DNA of 64,000 nucleotides, from the NCBI GenBank assembly GCA_038222225.1, contig JBBRHV010000002.1, forward strand, positions 36,575-100,574, in the 5' to 3' direction. Every line of letters starts with the position of its first letter. Within the stretch, counting starts at the first letter, position 1. This DNA comes from JAKLFA01 sp038222225 (GTDB lineage Bacteria; Omnitrophota; Gorgyraeia; Zapsychrales; JANLHA01). Position numbers and translations under genes: made by a program. Below, in pieces: positions 1 to 8,928 of this stretch. The notes beneath the pieces were generated by a model, which was given only the letters and a program-made list of their open reading frames with translations, had not been told where the DNA came from and did not search any database.

Positions 1-723
1 AAAACATTCCTCCGCGTTATAAACTTCATGGCGGGTGAACGGTCCTTCAAACACGCTCAATCCACAAGCGCCGGCCATCTCCAACACCACATCCCGCGTG
101 ATGCCTTTCAGCCGTCCGCGTGACGGCGTAGAAAGCACCTCGTTCTTCACAATGAAAATATTATCTCCCGTGCACTCCGCCACATAGCCACTTCCATCCA
201 GCATGATGGCTTCACAAAAACCGGAATTACTGGCTTCTATTTTTGCCAAGATATTATTCAGGTAATTCAATGACTTGAGCTGCGGATTCAGCGCCTCCGG
301 ATGATTACGCACAGTCGGAACCGTGATAATGGCCATTCCATTTTCATAAAGATCCTTCGGGTACAGCGTGATCTTATCCGCAATAACGATGATTGATGGT
401 CTGCCAAAACATTTTTTTGGATCAAGACCCAAATCACCTTCACCCCGGGTCACGACCAAACGGATATAAGCGTCACGCAACTTGTTTTCTTTGAGCGTGT
501 CCACCACCGTCTGAACCATTTGCTCACGCGTTAAAGGAATCTCCATCATCAACGTATGGGCGGTCTCGTATAAACGGTCAATATGCTCTTTCAGACGAAA
601 GACCAAACCATCATAGGAACGGATGCCCTCAAAGACCCCGTCCCCATAAAGCAATCCATGGTCAAATACAGACACCTTTGCATCTTCTTTTGCGACAAAT
701 TTTCCGTTCAAATAAATTTTCAT
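1..723 (-). CDS. ilvE: Branched-chain amino acid aminotransferase, C-terminus cut by window edge
   Basis: A fold-type IV PLP aminotransferase, expected to interconvert Leu, Ile and Val with their 2-oxo acids in the cytosol. The first 241 codons are present and the frame runs off the left edge. Visible are YGDGVFEGIR near residue 26 and LKSLNYLNN, which carries the Schiff-base lysine; the frame ends in NAEECF, where the family normally continues into its cofactor phosphate-binding turn. The ATG overlaps the lolD stop as ATGA, so it is probably the last gene of the lysS-lol transcript. D-amino acid transaminase and aminodeoxychorismate lyase are relatives, but FEGIR and LNYLNN favour IlvE. Confidence 0.88.
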   Translation of the reverse strand, partial: MKIYLNGKFVAKEDAKVSVFDHGLLYGDGVFEGIRSYDGLVFRLKEHIDRLYETAHTLMMEIPLTREQMVQTVVDTLKENKLRDAYIRLVVTRGEGDLGLDPKKCFGRPSIIVIADKITLYPKDLYENGMAIITVPTVRNHPEALNPQLKSLNYLNNILAKIEASNSGFCEAIMLDGSGYVAECTGDNIFIVKNEVLSTPSRGRLKGITRDVVLEMAGACGLSVFEGPFTRHEVYNAEECF

Positions 724-1457
724 ATTGCCCTCACCTTTTCCAAAGAGTTGTTTTCATGAGTTGCAACCATCGTTCCATCTTTCAAATAAATAATACGCTG
801 CGCTTGAACCGCAATCTTCTCATCATGCGTCACCATGACCAGCGTCTGTCCCTGAGAACGATTCAGCTGCATCAAAAGTTTAATGATCTCTTCCCCGCTC
901 TGTGAGTCAAGATTGCCGGTCGGCTCATCACAAAATAAAATATCCGGCTGATTCATCAACGCCCGGGCAATCGCCACCCGCTGCTGTTCACCGCCGGAGA
1001 GTTCGCTGGGCCGATGATGGGCCCGCGGGCTTAAACCGACGTCTTTTAGGATCGTCAAACCCTGTTCCTTCAGAGCACGGGTCATCCCGCATTTCTGTTT
1101 GATCATGGCCGGTAAAACCACGTTCTCCAGCGCCGTAAATTCCGGCAACAAATGATAGAACTGAAAAATAAAACCGATGCGCTCGTTGCGAAACTGCGAA
1201 CGCTTGCTCTCTTTCATCCGATAGAGATCTTCCCCGAAAAACAATACCCGCCCGCGGCTGGGCGCATCCAGTCCGCCCAAAATATGCAGCAACGTCGACT
1301 TGCCCGCTCCCGAAGGACCGACAATGGCAACCACATCTTTCGGATCAATCCGAAGCGTAACGCCTTTAAGAACATGAACTTCTTTTGCCGTATGCGTATA
1401 AATTTTATGGAGTTCTTCTGCCTGAAGCATAACCACCGATTTTGTATTTTTATTCAT
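720..1457 (-). CDS. lolD: Lipoprotein-releasing ABC transporter ATPase LolD
   Basis: ATPase of the inner-membrane complex that extracts mature lipoproteins for delivery to the outer membrane. The 245-aa protein has Walker A GPSGAGKST near residue 49, signature LSGGEQQRVAIARAL, Walker B ILFCDEPTGNLD and a switch histidine in MVTHDE. The long loop before the signature and the GNLD ending are typical of the LolD/MacB/FtsE branch. It overlaps the upstream permease gene by 8 bases, indicating translational coupling. The neighbour identifies it as LolD rather than FtsE. Confidence 0.93.
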   Translation of the reverse strand: MNKNTKSVVMLQAEELHKIYTHTAKEVHVLKGVTLRIDPKDVVAIVGPSGAGKSTLLHILGGLDAPSRGRVLFFGEDLYRMKESKRSQFRNERIGFIFQFYHLLPEFTALENVVLPAMIKQKCGMTRALKEQGLTILKDVGLSPRAHHRPSELSGGEQQRVAIARALMNQPDILFCDEPTGNLDSQSGEEIIKLLMQLNRSQGQTLVMVTHDEKIAVQAQRIIYLKDGTMVATHENNSLEKVRAI

Positions 1458-2646
1458 AGCGTAACGCGTCCACGGTTTCCAGACTGGCCGCCTTCCAGGA
1501 CGGATAAATCGTCGCCAAAAATGTGATCACCAACGCGGAAACAATAATGATCATGATATCCCCAAACTGCAGATCAACCGGCACATGTTCGATCGCGTAA
1601 ATTTCTACCGGAACTTTGATATAGTGCGACAGAATGTAACTGACGCCAACCCCGCCCATCACTCCCAAGATCGTTCCAAAAAACCCGATCAAAATACCTT
1701 GTTTAGTAAAAATACGTCGAATGGAGGCGCGCGTCGCCCCGAACGAACGCAAGATTCCGATGTCATGCACTTTCGAGGTTACTGTCACGATCAACGTGCT
1801 GACAATATTAAACGACGCCACCAAAACCATAAATGACAAAATCAAAAAAAGGCCCCATTTTTCAAGCTTGAGCGCCTGAAAAAGATTGCGGTTCACATCA
1901 ATCCAGCTTTTGGCCATAAACGAGAACCCGACCTTTTCATAAATCCGCCGCTTGACTTCTTCAACTGTGTAAGGGTCATCCACCTTCACGCCGATGCCGC
2001 TGACTGCACCCTGAAAATCAAAAATCTCCTGAGCCTTTACCAGATTCACCAGAATTAAATTCATATCCAGATCAACCATGCCACTTTTGAAAATACCGAC
2101 AATTTTGAGCTGATAGCGCCATCCCCGGCCTTCAATCCCGGATCCCGGAGCAATCACAGTAACCACATCCCCCAGGCCATAGCCAAAATATCTTGCCAGT
2201 TCATCGCCGATAATCACTCCGTCTTCCGTCAGACTTGAAAGCTCGCCTTTGATGAGGTACTCCTGGATCTTTGTGATGGAGCCTTCCGTCTGCGGATCCA
2301 CTCCCCGAATGAGCTCACCGATCGCCCGTCCGTTTCCGGTCTCTAGAAAAATATTGCCTTGAATAAACGGAGAGGTCGCCACCACGCCTTCCACAGATCC
2401 AACCTGTTCCTGCACCGCTTGATAATCACGGACCCCGACTTCTTTTTCCAAAACAATATGCGGCGTGGTTCCAATGATTTTTTCGCGCAGATTATTACCG
2501 AAGCCGGTCATGATCCCCATGACAACGATCAAGGCCATCACTCCGATCGCCACTCCGCCGATCGAAACAATGTTCAAAAAGGACATGAAGTGTCCGCGGC
2601 ATGTTGTCAAATAACGAAGACTGATAAAATTTTCAAACTGCGACAT
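1450..2646 (-). CDS. lolC: Lipoprotein-releasing ABC transporter permease (LolC/LolE type)
   Basis: Inner-membrane permease of the Lol lipoprotein export machine. The 398-aa protein has an N-terminal membrane segment (about residues 23-47), a large periplasmic domain, and three C-terminal segments of the FtsX type (about 265-395). Only one permease gene is present, so the transporter may work with a homodimer, as described for LolF-type systems; a second permease elsewhere cannot be excluded. The start overlaps the lysS end by 14 bases. A MacB assignment is less likely because no fused ATPase or MacA-like gene is nearby. Confidence 0.9.
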   Translation of the reverse strand: MSQFENFISLRYLTTCRGHFMSFLNIVSIGGVAIGVMALIVVMGIMTGFGNNLREKIIGTTPHIVLEKEVGVRDYQAVQEQVGSVEGVVATSPFIQGNIFLETGNGRAIGELIRGVDPQTEGSITKIQEYLIKGELSSLTEDGVIIGDELARYFGYGLGDVVTVIAPGSGIEGRGWRYQLKIVGIFKSGMVDLDMNLILVNLVKAQEIFDFQGAVSGIGVKVDDPYTVEEVKRRIYEKVGFSFMAKSWIDVNRNLFQALKLEKWGLFLILSFMVLVASFNIVSTLIVTVTSKVHDIGILRSFGATRASIRRIFTKQGILIGFFGTILGVMGGVGVSYILSHYIKVPVEIYAIEHVPVDLQFGDIMIIIVSALVITFLATIYPSWKAASLETVDALRYE

Positions 2647-4123
2647 GTTGTTCCTTTACGTCGCCTTCGGCCACCTCTTCCGCCTGCGGCTTTAACAGCG
2701 GAAATAAGATCACATCACGGATCGAAGGAGAATCGGTGAGCAGCATGACGATCCGATCGATCCCAATTCCAAGACCGCCAGCCGGAGGCATGCCGTATTC
2801 TAACGCGGTTATAAAATCATCATCAATGCTGCGCAGTCCTGTTTCAACATCATCCTTAAGATCCTCCAGCAGCCGCGCCTTTTGCTCCCGCGGATCGTTC
2901 AACTCTGAATACGCATTGCCGATTTCCATCCCGGCCACAAAACACTCAAAGCGTTCTGAAAGCGCCGGCTGATCTTTTCTGACTTTGGCCAGCGGGCAAA
3001 GAAACGTAAAATAATCCGTAAAGAAAACCGGATTCATGGTTTTATCCTCTTCGAGAATGTCTTCCGCGATTTTCATGACCGCCGACCGCGTCAGCAGGTC
3101 AACCTTGACTTTGGCACCCTTGATCTTTTTGACCTTTTCAAGCATCACCTCTGCCGTGTCCTCAGGGTCGATATCAAATTTTTCCTTAACAATGCCCGCA
3201 AAACTCCGACGCTCCCAAGGAGTCGTAAAATCGATCTCTCCGCCTTGATAAGGAACCTTGTAGGAACCATACAGTTCATAGGCGGCCCCGCTGATCAGGT
3301 TTTCCATCAAATCCATCATATCTTCGAAATTACCGTAGGCCTGATACGCCTCCAGCATGGTAAACTCCGGATTATGACGGGTTGAAATTCCTTCATTGCG
3401 GAAATTGCGGTTGATCTCATAGACCCGTTCAAAACCCCCGACCAACAAACGCTTCAGATAAAGTTCAGGCGCAATTCTTAAATAGACATCCATATCATAC
3501 GTGTTGTGTTTACTTTTAAACGGTCTGCCGCGGGCGCCTCCGGCCATGGGCTGAAGCATCGGGGTTTCGACCTCCAAAAATTTGCGTTCATCTAAATACC
3601 GACGGATAAATGAAATAATGTGGCTGCGTTTCAAAAAAATGTCCCGAACCTCTGTATTGGCAATCAAATCCACATACCGTTGCCGGTAACGGATCTCCAC
3701 ATCTTTAAGCCCATGCCATTTTTCAGGCAGGCACATCAGGGATTTACTTAAGACCGTTATTTCTTTAACCCGAATGCTCTGCTCCCCCATTTTCGTTACA
3801 AAAAGTTCCCCTACAGCACCGATAATATCTCCAATATCCAGAAGCTGGATCTGTTCAAAAACGCCTTCTGCCAGATTATCTTTACGGACAAACACCTGGA
3901 CTTTTCCGGTCATGTCCCTTAGATCCATAAACATAACTTTTCCATGCTTGCGGTTTGCCATGATGCGGCCGGCAACTTTGACCTCACGGCCTTCTTGAAA
4001 CGGCTCAAGAACCTCACTGACCGCCTCAATATGCTCAAAACGATTACCATAAGGGTTAATCCCTTGCTGGATCAAAGAGTCTAATTTTTCTTCTCTAACT
4101 TGCCGTATTTCATCTATTTCCAT
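2633..4123 (-). CDS. lysS: Lysyl-tRNA synthetase, class II
   Basis: Charges tRNA-Lys with lysine. The 496-aa length is typical. An N-terminal OB-fold anticodon-binding domain (about residues 45-145) is followed by the class II catalytic core, with motif 2 as FRNEGISTRHNPEFTMLEAY and motif 3 as GGLGIGIDRIVMLL. The ATG at 4123 has an AGGA-type ribosome binding site within CGGAAGG. It is the first gene of a lysS-lol-ilvE transcript read from the promoter at 4192-4220, leaving a leader of roughly 65 bases. Pairing lysS with lol genes is common in Gram-negative bacteria. Confidence 0.96.
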   Translation of the reverse strand: MEIDEIRQVREEKLDSLIQQGINPYGNRFEHIEAVSEVLEPFQEGREVKVAGRIMANRKHGKVMFMDLRDMTGKVQVFVRKDNLAEGVFEQIQLLDIGDIIGAVGELFVTKMGEQSIRVKEITVLSKSLMCLPEKWHGLKDVEIRYRQRYVDLIANTEVRDIFLKRSHIISFIRRYLDERKFLEVETPMLQPMAGGARGRPFKSKHNTYDMDVYLRIAPELYLKRLLVGGFERVYEINRNFRNEGISTRHNPEFTMLEAYQAYGNFEDMMDLMENLISGAAYELYGSYKVPYQGGEIDFTTPWERRSFAGIVKEKFDIDPEDTAEVMLEKVKKIKGAKVKVDLLTRSAVMKIAEDILEEDKTMNPVFFTDYFTFLCPLAKVRKDQPALSERFECFVAGMEIGNAYSELNDPREQKARLLEDLKDDVETGLRSIDDDFITALEYGMPPAGGLGIGIDRIVMLLTDSPSIRDVILFPLLKPQAEEVAEGDVKEQHVAV

Positions 4124-4191
4124 AAAATTGACCTTCCGTATATACTAAATTGATTATAAAAATAGTAATTTTATCTTATTTTAATATTAGG

Positions 4192-4220
4192 ATTATATAG
4201 AAAAAGATGGGGTGTGTCAA
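4192..4220 (-). promoter_or_regulatory. Sigma-70-type promoter for lysS-lolC-lolD-ilvE
   Basis: On the minus strand a perfect -35 TTGACA (4215-4220) and a perfect -10 TATAAT (4192-4197) are separated by 17 bases. The region between lysS and lpxI is AT-rich and holds no gene. Start of transcription is expected near 4185, upstream of lysS. Confidence 0.85.
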
Positions 4221-4284
4221 TCAAAAGCAATGGTCTGAATGATGCTTAAAAACTGCCTTGCAAAGGAGCGTAAGTTATTATTTT

Positions 4285-5106
4285 CTAATTAGATACGACA
4301 CAAATGCCAGCCAGGTCGGCAAGCCGGAGAGTTTTTTCATAATCCAGGACTAATGTCCGCTCAGCTTCAATCGCCAAGCACTTACAATTCGACTTTTTCA
4401 TCGATCGAATTGTCTTTGGTCCAACCACAGGCACATCAAAACGCGCATCCTGCTGCGGCTTACTTGCCTTGATCACAACAGCCCCTTGATGCGCAATCCG
4501 GCCGCCTCTGATGATGCAGCGATCCGTTCCCTCCATGGCCTCGATCGCAACAATCGCTTTCGATTTGATCACAACGGTCTGTCCGACATCCAGGCCACCC
4601 ATCGCCTTTGCGATCGTTCGCCCAAATTCGATATCTGCCAATTCGCCTTCCGTTGGGCCGCGCTTGGTCAAGGTTCCGCGTGGCGCCAAAAACTGCTTGA
4701 GCAAAAAAGTCGAATCCAAAACTTCTAATCCAGCCTTGGTCAGAATATCCGTCACGGCTGAAAAAATCGTGTCTGCCTTTCGGTCCTCCAAAGCAGAAAG
4801 AAATTTCTGAAGCTCAAGATCGGACTTCATTCGAGCATCAAACAAGGTCCGCTGACTGATTTGACCGGCCATGATGACCTGCGTGACCCCCTTGGCCTTA
4901 AAATAATCAAACCCACTGCGAACATCACTCACGCCGATCCATGCAAGGCCATCAACACAAAAATGCAATAGCGGAGATGCGTTTCCCTTGATCGCCAAAA
5001 CAAAGACCCGGAATCCTTGCCGACGGGCCGCCAGCGCAAAAAGGATCGGAAAACGCCCATTGCCCGCGATAAGCCCTATAGACTGCTTCTGTTGAACCAT
5101 AATCAT
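4285..5106 (-). CDS. lpxI: UDP-2,3-diacylglucosamine pyrophosphatase LpxI
   Basis: Hydrolyses UDP-2,3-diacylglucosamine to lipid X in lipid A synthesis, the LpxI route used where LpxH is absent. Recognisable family features are the N-terminal IGLIAGNGRFPILFA, VIMAGQIS near the middle, KRGPTEGELADIEFG and the C-terminal VPVVGPKTIRSMKK segment. The frame stays open for 17 codons further upstream, but ATG at 5106 begins one base after the lpxA stop, and another ATG lies at 5100. It is the last gene of the long envelope run. lpxB, the usual next gene, is not in the window. Confidence 0.9.
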   Translation of the reverse strand: MIMVQQKQSIGLIAGNGRFPILFALAARRQGFRVFVLAIKGNASPLLHFCVDGLAWIGVSDVRSGFDYFKAKGVTQVIMAGQISQRTLFDARMKSDLELQKFLSALEDRKADTIFSAVTDILTKAGLEVLDSTFLLKQFLAPRGTLTKRGPTEGELADIEFGRTIAKAMGGLDVGQTVVIKSKAIVAIEAMEGTDRCIIRGGRIAHQGAVVIKASKPQQDARFDVPVVGPKTIRSMKKSNCKCLAIEAERTLVLDYEKTLRLADLAGICVVSN

Positions 5107-5107
5107 C

Positions 5108-5908
5108 TTATGTTGTTTGTATGCCCGGAAGAAGGCCGCGTTCGCTGTTTTCAACAAATTGGATCAAATGCTGAAGCTCCGGACACATTGTGAGTTCCGA
5201 TTGAATTTTCTCAAGCGCATGGGATTTGGAAAGCCCCGAACGAAATAAATATTTAAAAGCCGCCTTCAGCGTATGCTGTGCGTCTTTGGCGATGCCGGCT
5301 CGACGCAGACCGATCAGATTCAGCCCATACACCCTTGCCTCGGCGTCTGCGCACATCGCAAAGGGCGGCGCATCCTGGGTTACCCGGCTGCACCCGCCGA
5401 TCATGGCTAAGCGCCCAATCCGGACAAACTGATGAATGCCGGTCAGCCCGCCGATAATGGCATTGTCTTCAATGGTCACATGGCCGGCCAATGTCGCGAG
5501 ATTCGCAAAAACGCAATTATTCCCGACGACACAATCATGCGCCACGTGGGAATAGGCCATGAAAAGATTTCCGTCCCCCACGGTCGTCTTTCCGCCGCCA
5601 TCCACGGTCCCCGGATTCATAGTGACATATTCCCGGATAATATTTTTCTTGCCGATCTCTAAAAAAACCTCGTCGCCTTTATTGAATTTCTTGTCCTGAG
5701 GAATCGTGCCGATGACGGCCCCCGGAAAAATCTGTGTCTCCGCTCCGATGCGAGTCCTTCCTTCCAGATGGCAATGACTGGAAATCTTAACGCCTTCTTC
5801 TAAAATAACATGCGCGCCAATGACCGAAAAGGGGCCGATCTCGACATTCTCTGCAACGGTCGCCCCGGAATCAATAATCGCTGTCGGATGAATTTGTTTT
5901 TCGCTCAT
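5108..5908 (-). CDS. lpxA: UDP-N-acetylglucosamine 3-O-acyltransferase
   Basis: First committed acyl transfer of lipid A synthesis, from acyl-ACP to UDP-GlcNAc. The 266-aa protein starts with a left-handed beta-helix of hexapeptide repeats (about residues 8-190) and ends with an alpha-helical cap. MAYSHVAHDCVVGNN carries the catalytic histidine, and GLTGIHQFVRIGRLAMIGG is the family signature. It sits between lpxC-fabZ (25-base gap) and lpxI (no gap). Length and motifs separate it from LpxD. Confidence 0.95.
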   Translation of the reverse strand: MSEKQIHPTAIIDSGATVAENVEIGPFSVIGAHVILEEGVKISSHCHLEGRTRIGAETQIFPGAVIGTIPQDKKFNKGDEVFLEIGKKNIIREYVTMNPGTVDGGGKTTVGDGNLFMAYSHVAHDCVVGNNCVFANLATLAGHVTIEDNAIIGGLTGIHQFVRIGRLAMIGGCSRVTQDAPPFAMCADAEARVYGLNLIGLRRAGIAKDAQHTLKAAFKYLFRSGLSKSHALEKIQSELTMCPELQHLIQFVENSERGLLPGIQTT

Positions 5909-5933
5909 ACAAACGTCCTTCGCCGTCGTTACA

Positions 5934-7256
5934 TTATTCTGTTAAAAATTTCTCGTCTAAAAATGCAAACATCATCTCTGCCTCACAAACCACTTCTCCG
6001 TTCACGCGCGAGACTCCCTTTGTTGAAGCGGCCTTTCCGCGGTCACGGATCACTTCAACTTCCATCACGAGCTGGTCTCCCGGCTCAACCGTCTTACGAA
6101 ATTTTGCATTGGAAATCGAAAAGAACAGGCCGACATGACTGTGATGCGCTTCTGATTTGCGCAGCAAAATCCCGCTGACCTGCGCTAAGGCTTCAACCAT
6201 GAGAACGCCAGGCATGACCGGTCTCGTCGGAAAATGTCCTGTAAAAAAATTATCGTTCACCGTGACATTCTTGATCCCGACCGCCCGCTCCCCAACCTTC
6301 AATTCCAAAATGCGATCCACCAAAAGAAACGGATACCGGTGCGGCAAGCACTTCATAACCTCATGAATATCCATAGCTCCATTTTCTGCTGACATTCTTT
6401 CCCCCTCATTTGAATTCATGCACTCCTGAACGATCTTTTCCATTAAGGCGACGTTAAGAGCGTGCCCGCTGCGGTAAGCCTTTACATGCCCCTTGATCGG
6501 CCGCCCCAACAAATATAGATCTCCGATGACATCCAGCGCCTTATGGCGCGCGAACTCATTGTCGAAACGAAGCGTATTTTCGATCACTCCATGTTCACCG
6601 ACGACAAGTGTATTCTTAAAATTCGCGCCCTTCCCCAAACCAGCCGCCTGCAACGACTTTGCCTCTGTCGCCAGACAAAAAGTTCTTGCCGGCGCCACTT
6701 CCCGCGCGAACGTCTCGGGTACAAGCACAGTATCAAACACCTGCTTCTGTAAAACCGGATGATCGTATTCTAATGTATAAGTGATTCTAAAGTCATCGGC
6801 CGGCTCAATGCTGATGAAAGCGTTTTTTCCTTCGACACGAACCAAACTTTGAATTTGAATATAGGAACGCTCCGCCTTCTGTTCAAGAATCCCGACCGCC
6901 TGTATCGCCTTCACAAAATCAACCGCGCTGCCGTCCATTCCTGGCATTTCAGAGCCATCCAGTTCAATGGTCAAATTGTCCAGCCCAAGACCGCAACACA
7001 CGCTCATCAGATGCTCGACCGTATGGATTGCCTCCGGCCCATGGCCCACTGTTGTGCAGCGGACAACACTATTATCAACATAAATATTCTTCGGGACAAG
7101 AGAAATAACAGGCTCCCCCTCCAGATCAATCCGTTTAAAAGAGATCCCCGCCCCTTCCGCCGCAGGCTTCAAAGCAACCGTGACAGTACGCCCTGTATGA
7201 AGTCCGATTCCCGTCAAGGAAACCGGTCCTTTAATCGTTCGCTGTTTACTGCCCAT
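5934..7256 (-). CDS. lpxC-fabZ: Bifunctional LpxC deacetylase / FabZ dehydratase fusion
   Basis: One 440-aa chain joins two lipid enzymes. Residues 1 to about 285 are LpxC, the zinc UDP-3-O-acyl-GlcNAc deacetylase, with EHLM at 81-84, DGSEMPGMDGSA, KALDVIGDL and SGHALN supplying the zinc and catalytic residues. Residues 295-440 are FabZ, the 3-hydroxyacyl-ACP dehydratase, with His341 in TGHFP and Glu355 in MVEALAQ. The domain order LpxC then FabZ is known from Bacteroidota and some other diderms. The fusion couples hydroxyacyl-ACP use in lipid A and phospholipid synthesis. The ATG begins 2 bases after the lpxD stop. Confidence 0.95.
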   Translation of the reverse strand: MGSKQRTIKGPVSLTGIGLHTGRTVTVALKPAAEGAGISFKRIDLEGEPVISLVPKNIYVDNSVVRCTTVGHGPEAIHTVEHLMSVCCGLGLDNLTIELDGSEMPGMDGSAVDFVKAIQAVGILEQKAERSYIQIQSLVRVEGKNAFISIEPADDFRITYTLEYDHPVLQKQVFDTVLVPETFAREVAPARTFCLATEAKSLQAAGLGKGANFKNTLVVGEHGVIENTLRFDNEFARHKALDVIGDLYLLGRPIKGHVKAYRSGHALNVALMEKIVQECMNSNEGERMSAENGAMDIHEVMKCLPHRYPFLLVDRILELKVGERAVGIKNVTVNDNFFTGHFPTRPVMPGVLMVEALAQVSGILLRKSEAHHSHVGLFFSISNAKFRKTVEPGDQLVMEVEVIRDRGKAASTKGVSRVNGEVVCEAEMMFAFLDEKFLTE

Positions 7257-7258
7257 CG

Positions 7259-8323
7259 TTATCCTTGTGAAGACATTTTCTTTTCAATCTCTGCGATGCG
7301 CTCTTTCAAATCACGGATCGTACGGACATGCTCCGGCAAAAACTTTAAGCACGCGCTGATCCTCTTGGCTTGAACATGCGGCAAGGCCGGAGATCCGAAT
7401 AAGATCGATTGTGGAGGAACAGAACTCGTAACACCCGATTGAGCAGCGATCCTTGTTCCTGCTCCAATCGTCAAATGGCCGGCAATCCCAACCTGCCCGC
7501 CGACAACAACATAATCCTCAATGACTGTGCTGCCGGAAATCCCCACGTGAGCGACAATAATACACCCGCGCCCAATGCGGACATTGTGAGCGATCTGCAC
7601 AAAATTGTCAATCTTTGTTCCTTCTCCGATCACGGTTTTATCAAAACGCGCCCGATCAATCGCGACATTAGCGCCGATCTCAACATCATTATGAATTTCA
7701 ACCATTCCGATTTGCGGAATCTTGTGATGAATTCCGCCTTCCGTCACAAACCCAAATCCGTCGGACCCAACGACTGTCCCGCTGTGAATAATAACCCGAT
7801 CCCCGACAACCGCTTTTTCCCTGATTGTAACATTCGGATAAATCAGGCAGTCTTTGCCGATCCGTGTCTGATAGCCGACAAATGTGCCTGCCCCGATGGT
7901 TGTTCCGGAGGCAACCTCAACACCGTCCTCAATGACCGCACACGGACCGATATTCACATTCTCTGAAATATGCGCACCCACCGCCACAACAGCTGCCGGA
8001 TGCACACCTTTCACTGGGTCTGGATGCTCATCAGCAAACAACAAAATAGCCTTTGAAAACGCCAACGAAGGGTTATCAACTTTTATAAGATTCTTTGAAG
8101 GAAGATCTTCCGTCTTTTGAGAGACGATCACTCCGGAAGCCCGGGTCTGATCAAGCTGCCCGGCATATTTCATATTCGCCAAAAACGTCAAATCCCCCGC
8201 CTGAGCCTCCCGCAAGCTTGAAAATCCCCGAATATTCACAAAAGGATCCCCAAAGACTTTACCCCCTACAAAATCCGCAATCTCTGCCAATGTCTTAGTC
8301 GTAGACACCACATTTGCCCTCAT
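7259..8323 (-). CDS. lpxD: UDP-3-O-acylglucosamine N-acyltransferase
   Basis: Adds the second hydroxyacyl chain in lipid A synthesis. An N-terminal uridine-binding domain (about residues 1-100, containing LTFLANMKYAGQL) precedes a hexapeptide-repeat beta-helix with the catalytic histidine in FVQIAHNVRIG and a second one in VAHVGISGS. The C-terminal helix (EHVRTIRDLKERIAEIEKK) is typical. The ATG at 8323 has no good ribosome binding site; a GTG at 8311 with GAGGG upstream is a good alternative. An 11-bp inverted repeat lies immediately upstream. Confidence 0.94.
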   Translation of the reverse strand: MRANVVSTTKTLAEIADFVGGKVFGDPFVNIRGFSSLREAQAGDLTFLANMKYAGQLDQTRASGVIVSQKTEDLPSKNLIKVDNPSLAFSKAILLFADEHPDPVKGVHPAAVVAVGAHISENVNIGPCAVIEDGVEVASGTTIGAGTFVGYQTRIGKDCLIYPNVTIREKAVVGDRVIIHSGTVVGSDGFGFVTEGGIHHKIPQIGMVEIHNDVEIGANVAIDRARFDKTVIGEGTKIDNFVQIAHNVRIGRGCIIVAHVGISGSTVIEDYVVVGGQVGIAGHLTIGAGTRIAAQSGVTSSVPPQSILFGSPALPHVQAKRISACLKFLPEHVRTIRDLKERIAEIEKKMSSQG

Positions 8324-8329
8324 AATAGT

Positions 8330-8384
8330 TTTACGGCCATCGCCCCTGAATACTGAAGAACCTTGAGGAAGCCATGGCCGTAAA
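8330..8384. repeat. Perfect 11-bp inverted repeat between ompH and lpxD
   Basis: Arms at 8330-8340 and 8374-8384 are exact reverse complements (TTTACGGCCAT and ATGGCCGTAAA) around a 33-base loop. In the minus-strand transcript the hairpin falls after the ompH stop and ends 6 bases before the lpxD ATG. No T-run follows, so it does not look like a terminator. It could influence lpxD translation or stabilise the upstream message. Confidence 0.6.
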
Positions 8385-8397
8385 GATAGAACTAAAT

Positions 8398-8904
8398 TTA
8401 TTTCTTATAATTTGCGTTCAATAATTCAAGAATCGCATCTGTCACATTCATTGTTTCTTGACCGTAGATCAAAACCCGGTCATTCAAAATAAAATCATAA
8501 CCTTCCTTCTTGGCGTAACCGCTGACCAGATCTTCAACTTCCAAAAGAATTTCACGGATCTTATCATCACGTTTCTTTGTGAGATCTGTTCCCCGGACCT
8601 GATCAAACTCACGAAGCTCAGTAATCAGCTTGTCGATTTCGTCCTGTTGCTTTTGCTTTTCATCTTCCTTTAATAATGCCAGCTTACCCTGCAATTCCTG
8701 AATTTTTTCGATCTTGACATTACGCTCTTTTTGATAAGCGTCGTGCTCAGCTTCCAGCGTTTTGTCATAATCTTTTGTCTTCTCATAATTATCGAATGTC
8801 TTGCTTAAATCAAGATATCCGATTTTCTGGGCTTGGGCCACGCCGGTCATGGAAAAAGAAACCATCAAAGCCGCTGCCACCATGAGTATAAATATTTTTT
8901 TCAT
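8398..8904 (-). CDS. ompH: Periplasmic chaperone OmpH/Skp family
   Basis: Skp-like chaperone that keeps unfolded outer-membrane proteins soluble for BamA. The 168-aa protein has a signal peptide ending around AQAQ, then IGYLDLSKTF, the conserved start of the mature domain, followed by a long charged coiled coil (about residues 45-125) and a short C-terminal fold ending VTDAILELLNANYKK. ATG at 8904 has an AGGAGG site 6 bases upstream; an in-frame TTG at 8910 is less likely. Position directly after bamA is the usual one. Confidence 0.9.
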   Translation of the reverse strand: MKKIFILMVAAALMVSFSMTGVAQAQKIGYLDLSKTFDNYEKTKDYDKTLEAEHDAYQKERNVKIEKIQELQGKLALLKEDEKQKQQDEIDKLITELREFDQVRGTDLTKKRDDKIREILLEVEDLVSGYAKKEGYDFILNDRVLIYGQETMNVTDAILELLNANYKK

Positions 8905-8928
8905 ATCCAACCTCCTTGAGTTATAAAA

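Noticed and set aside
7409..7966. 185-codon plus-strand frame
   Set aside because: It is antisense to lpxD; the hexapeptide repeats of that gene keep the opposite frame open.
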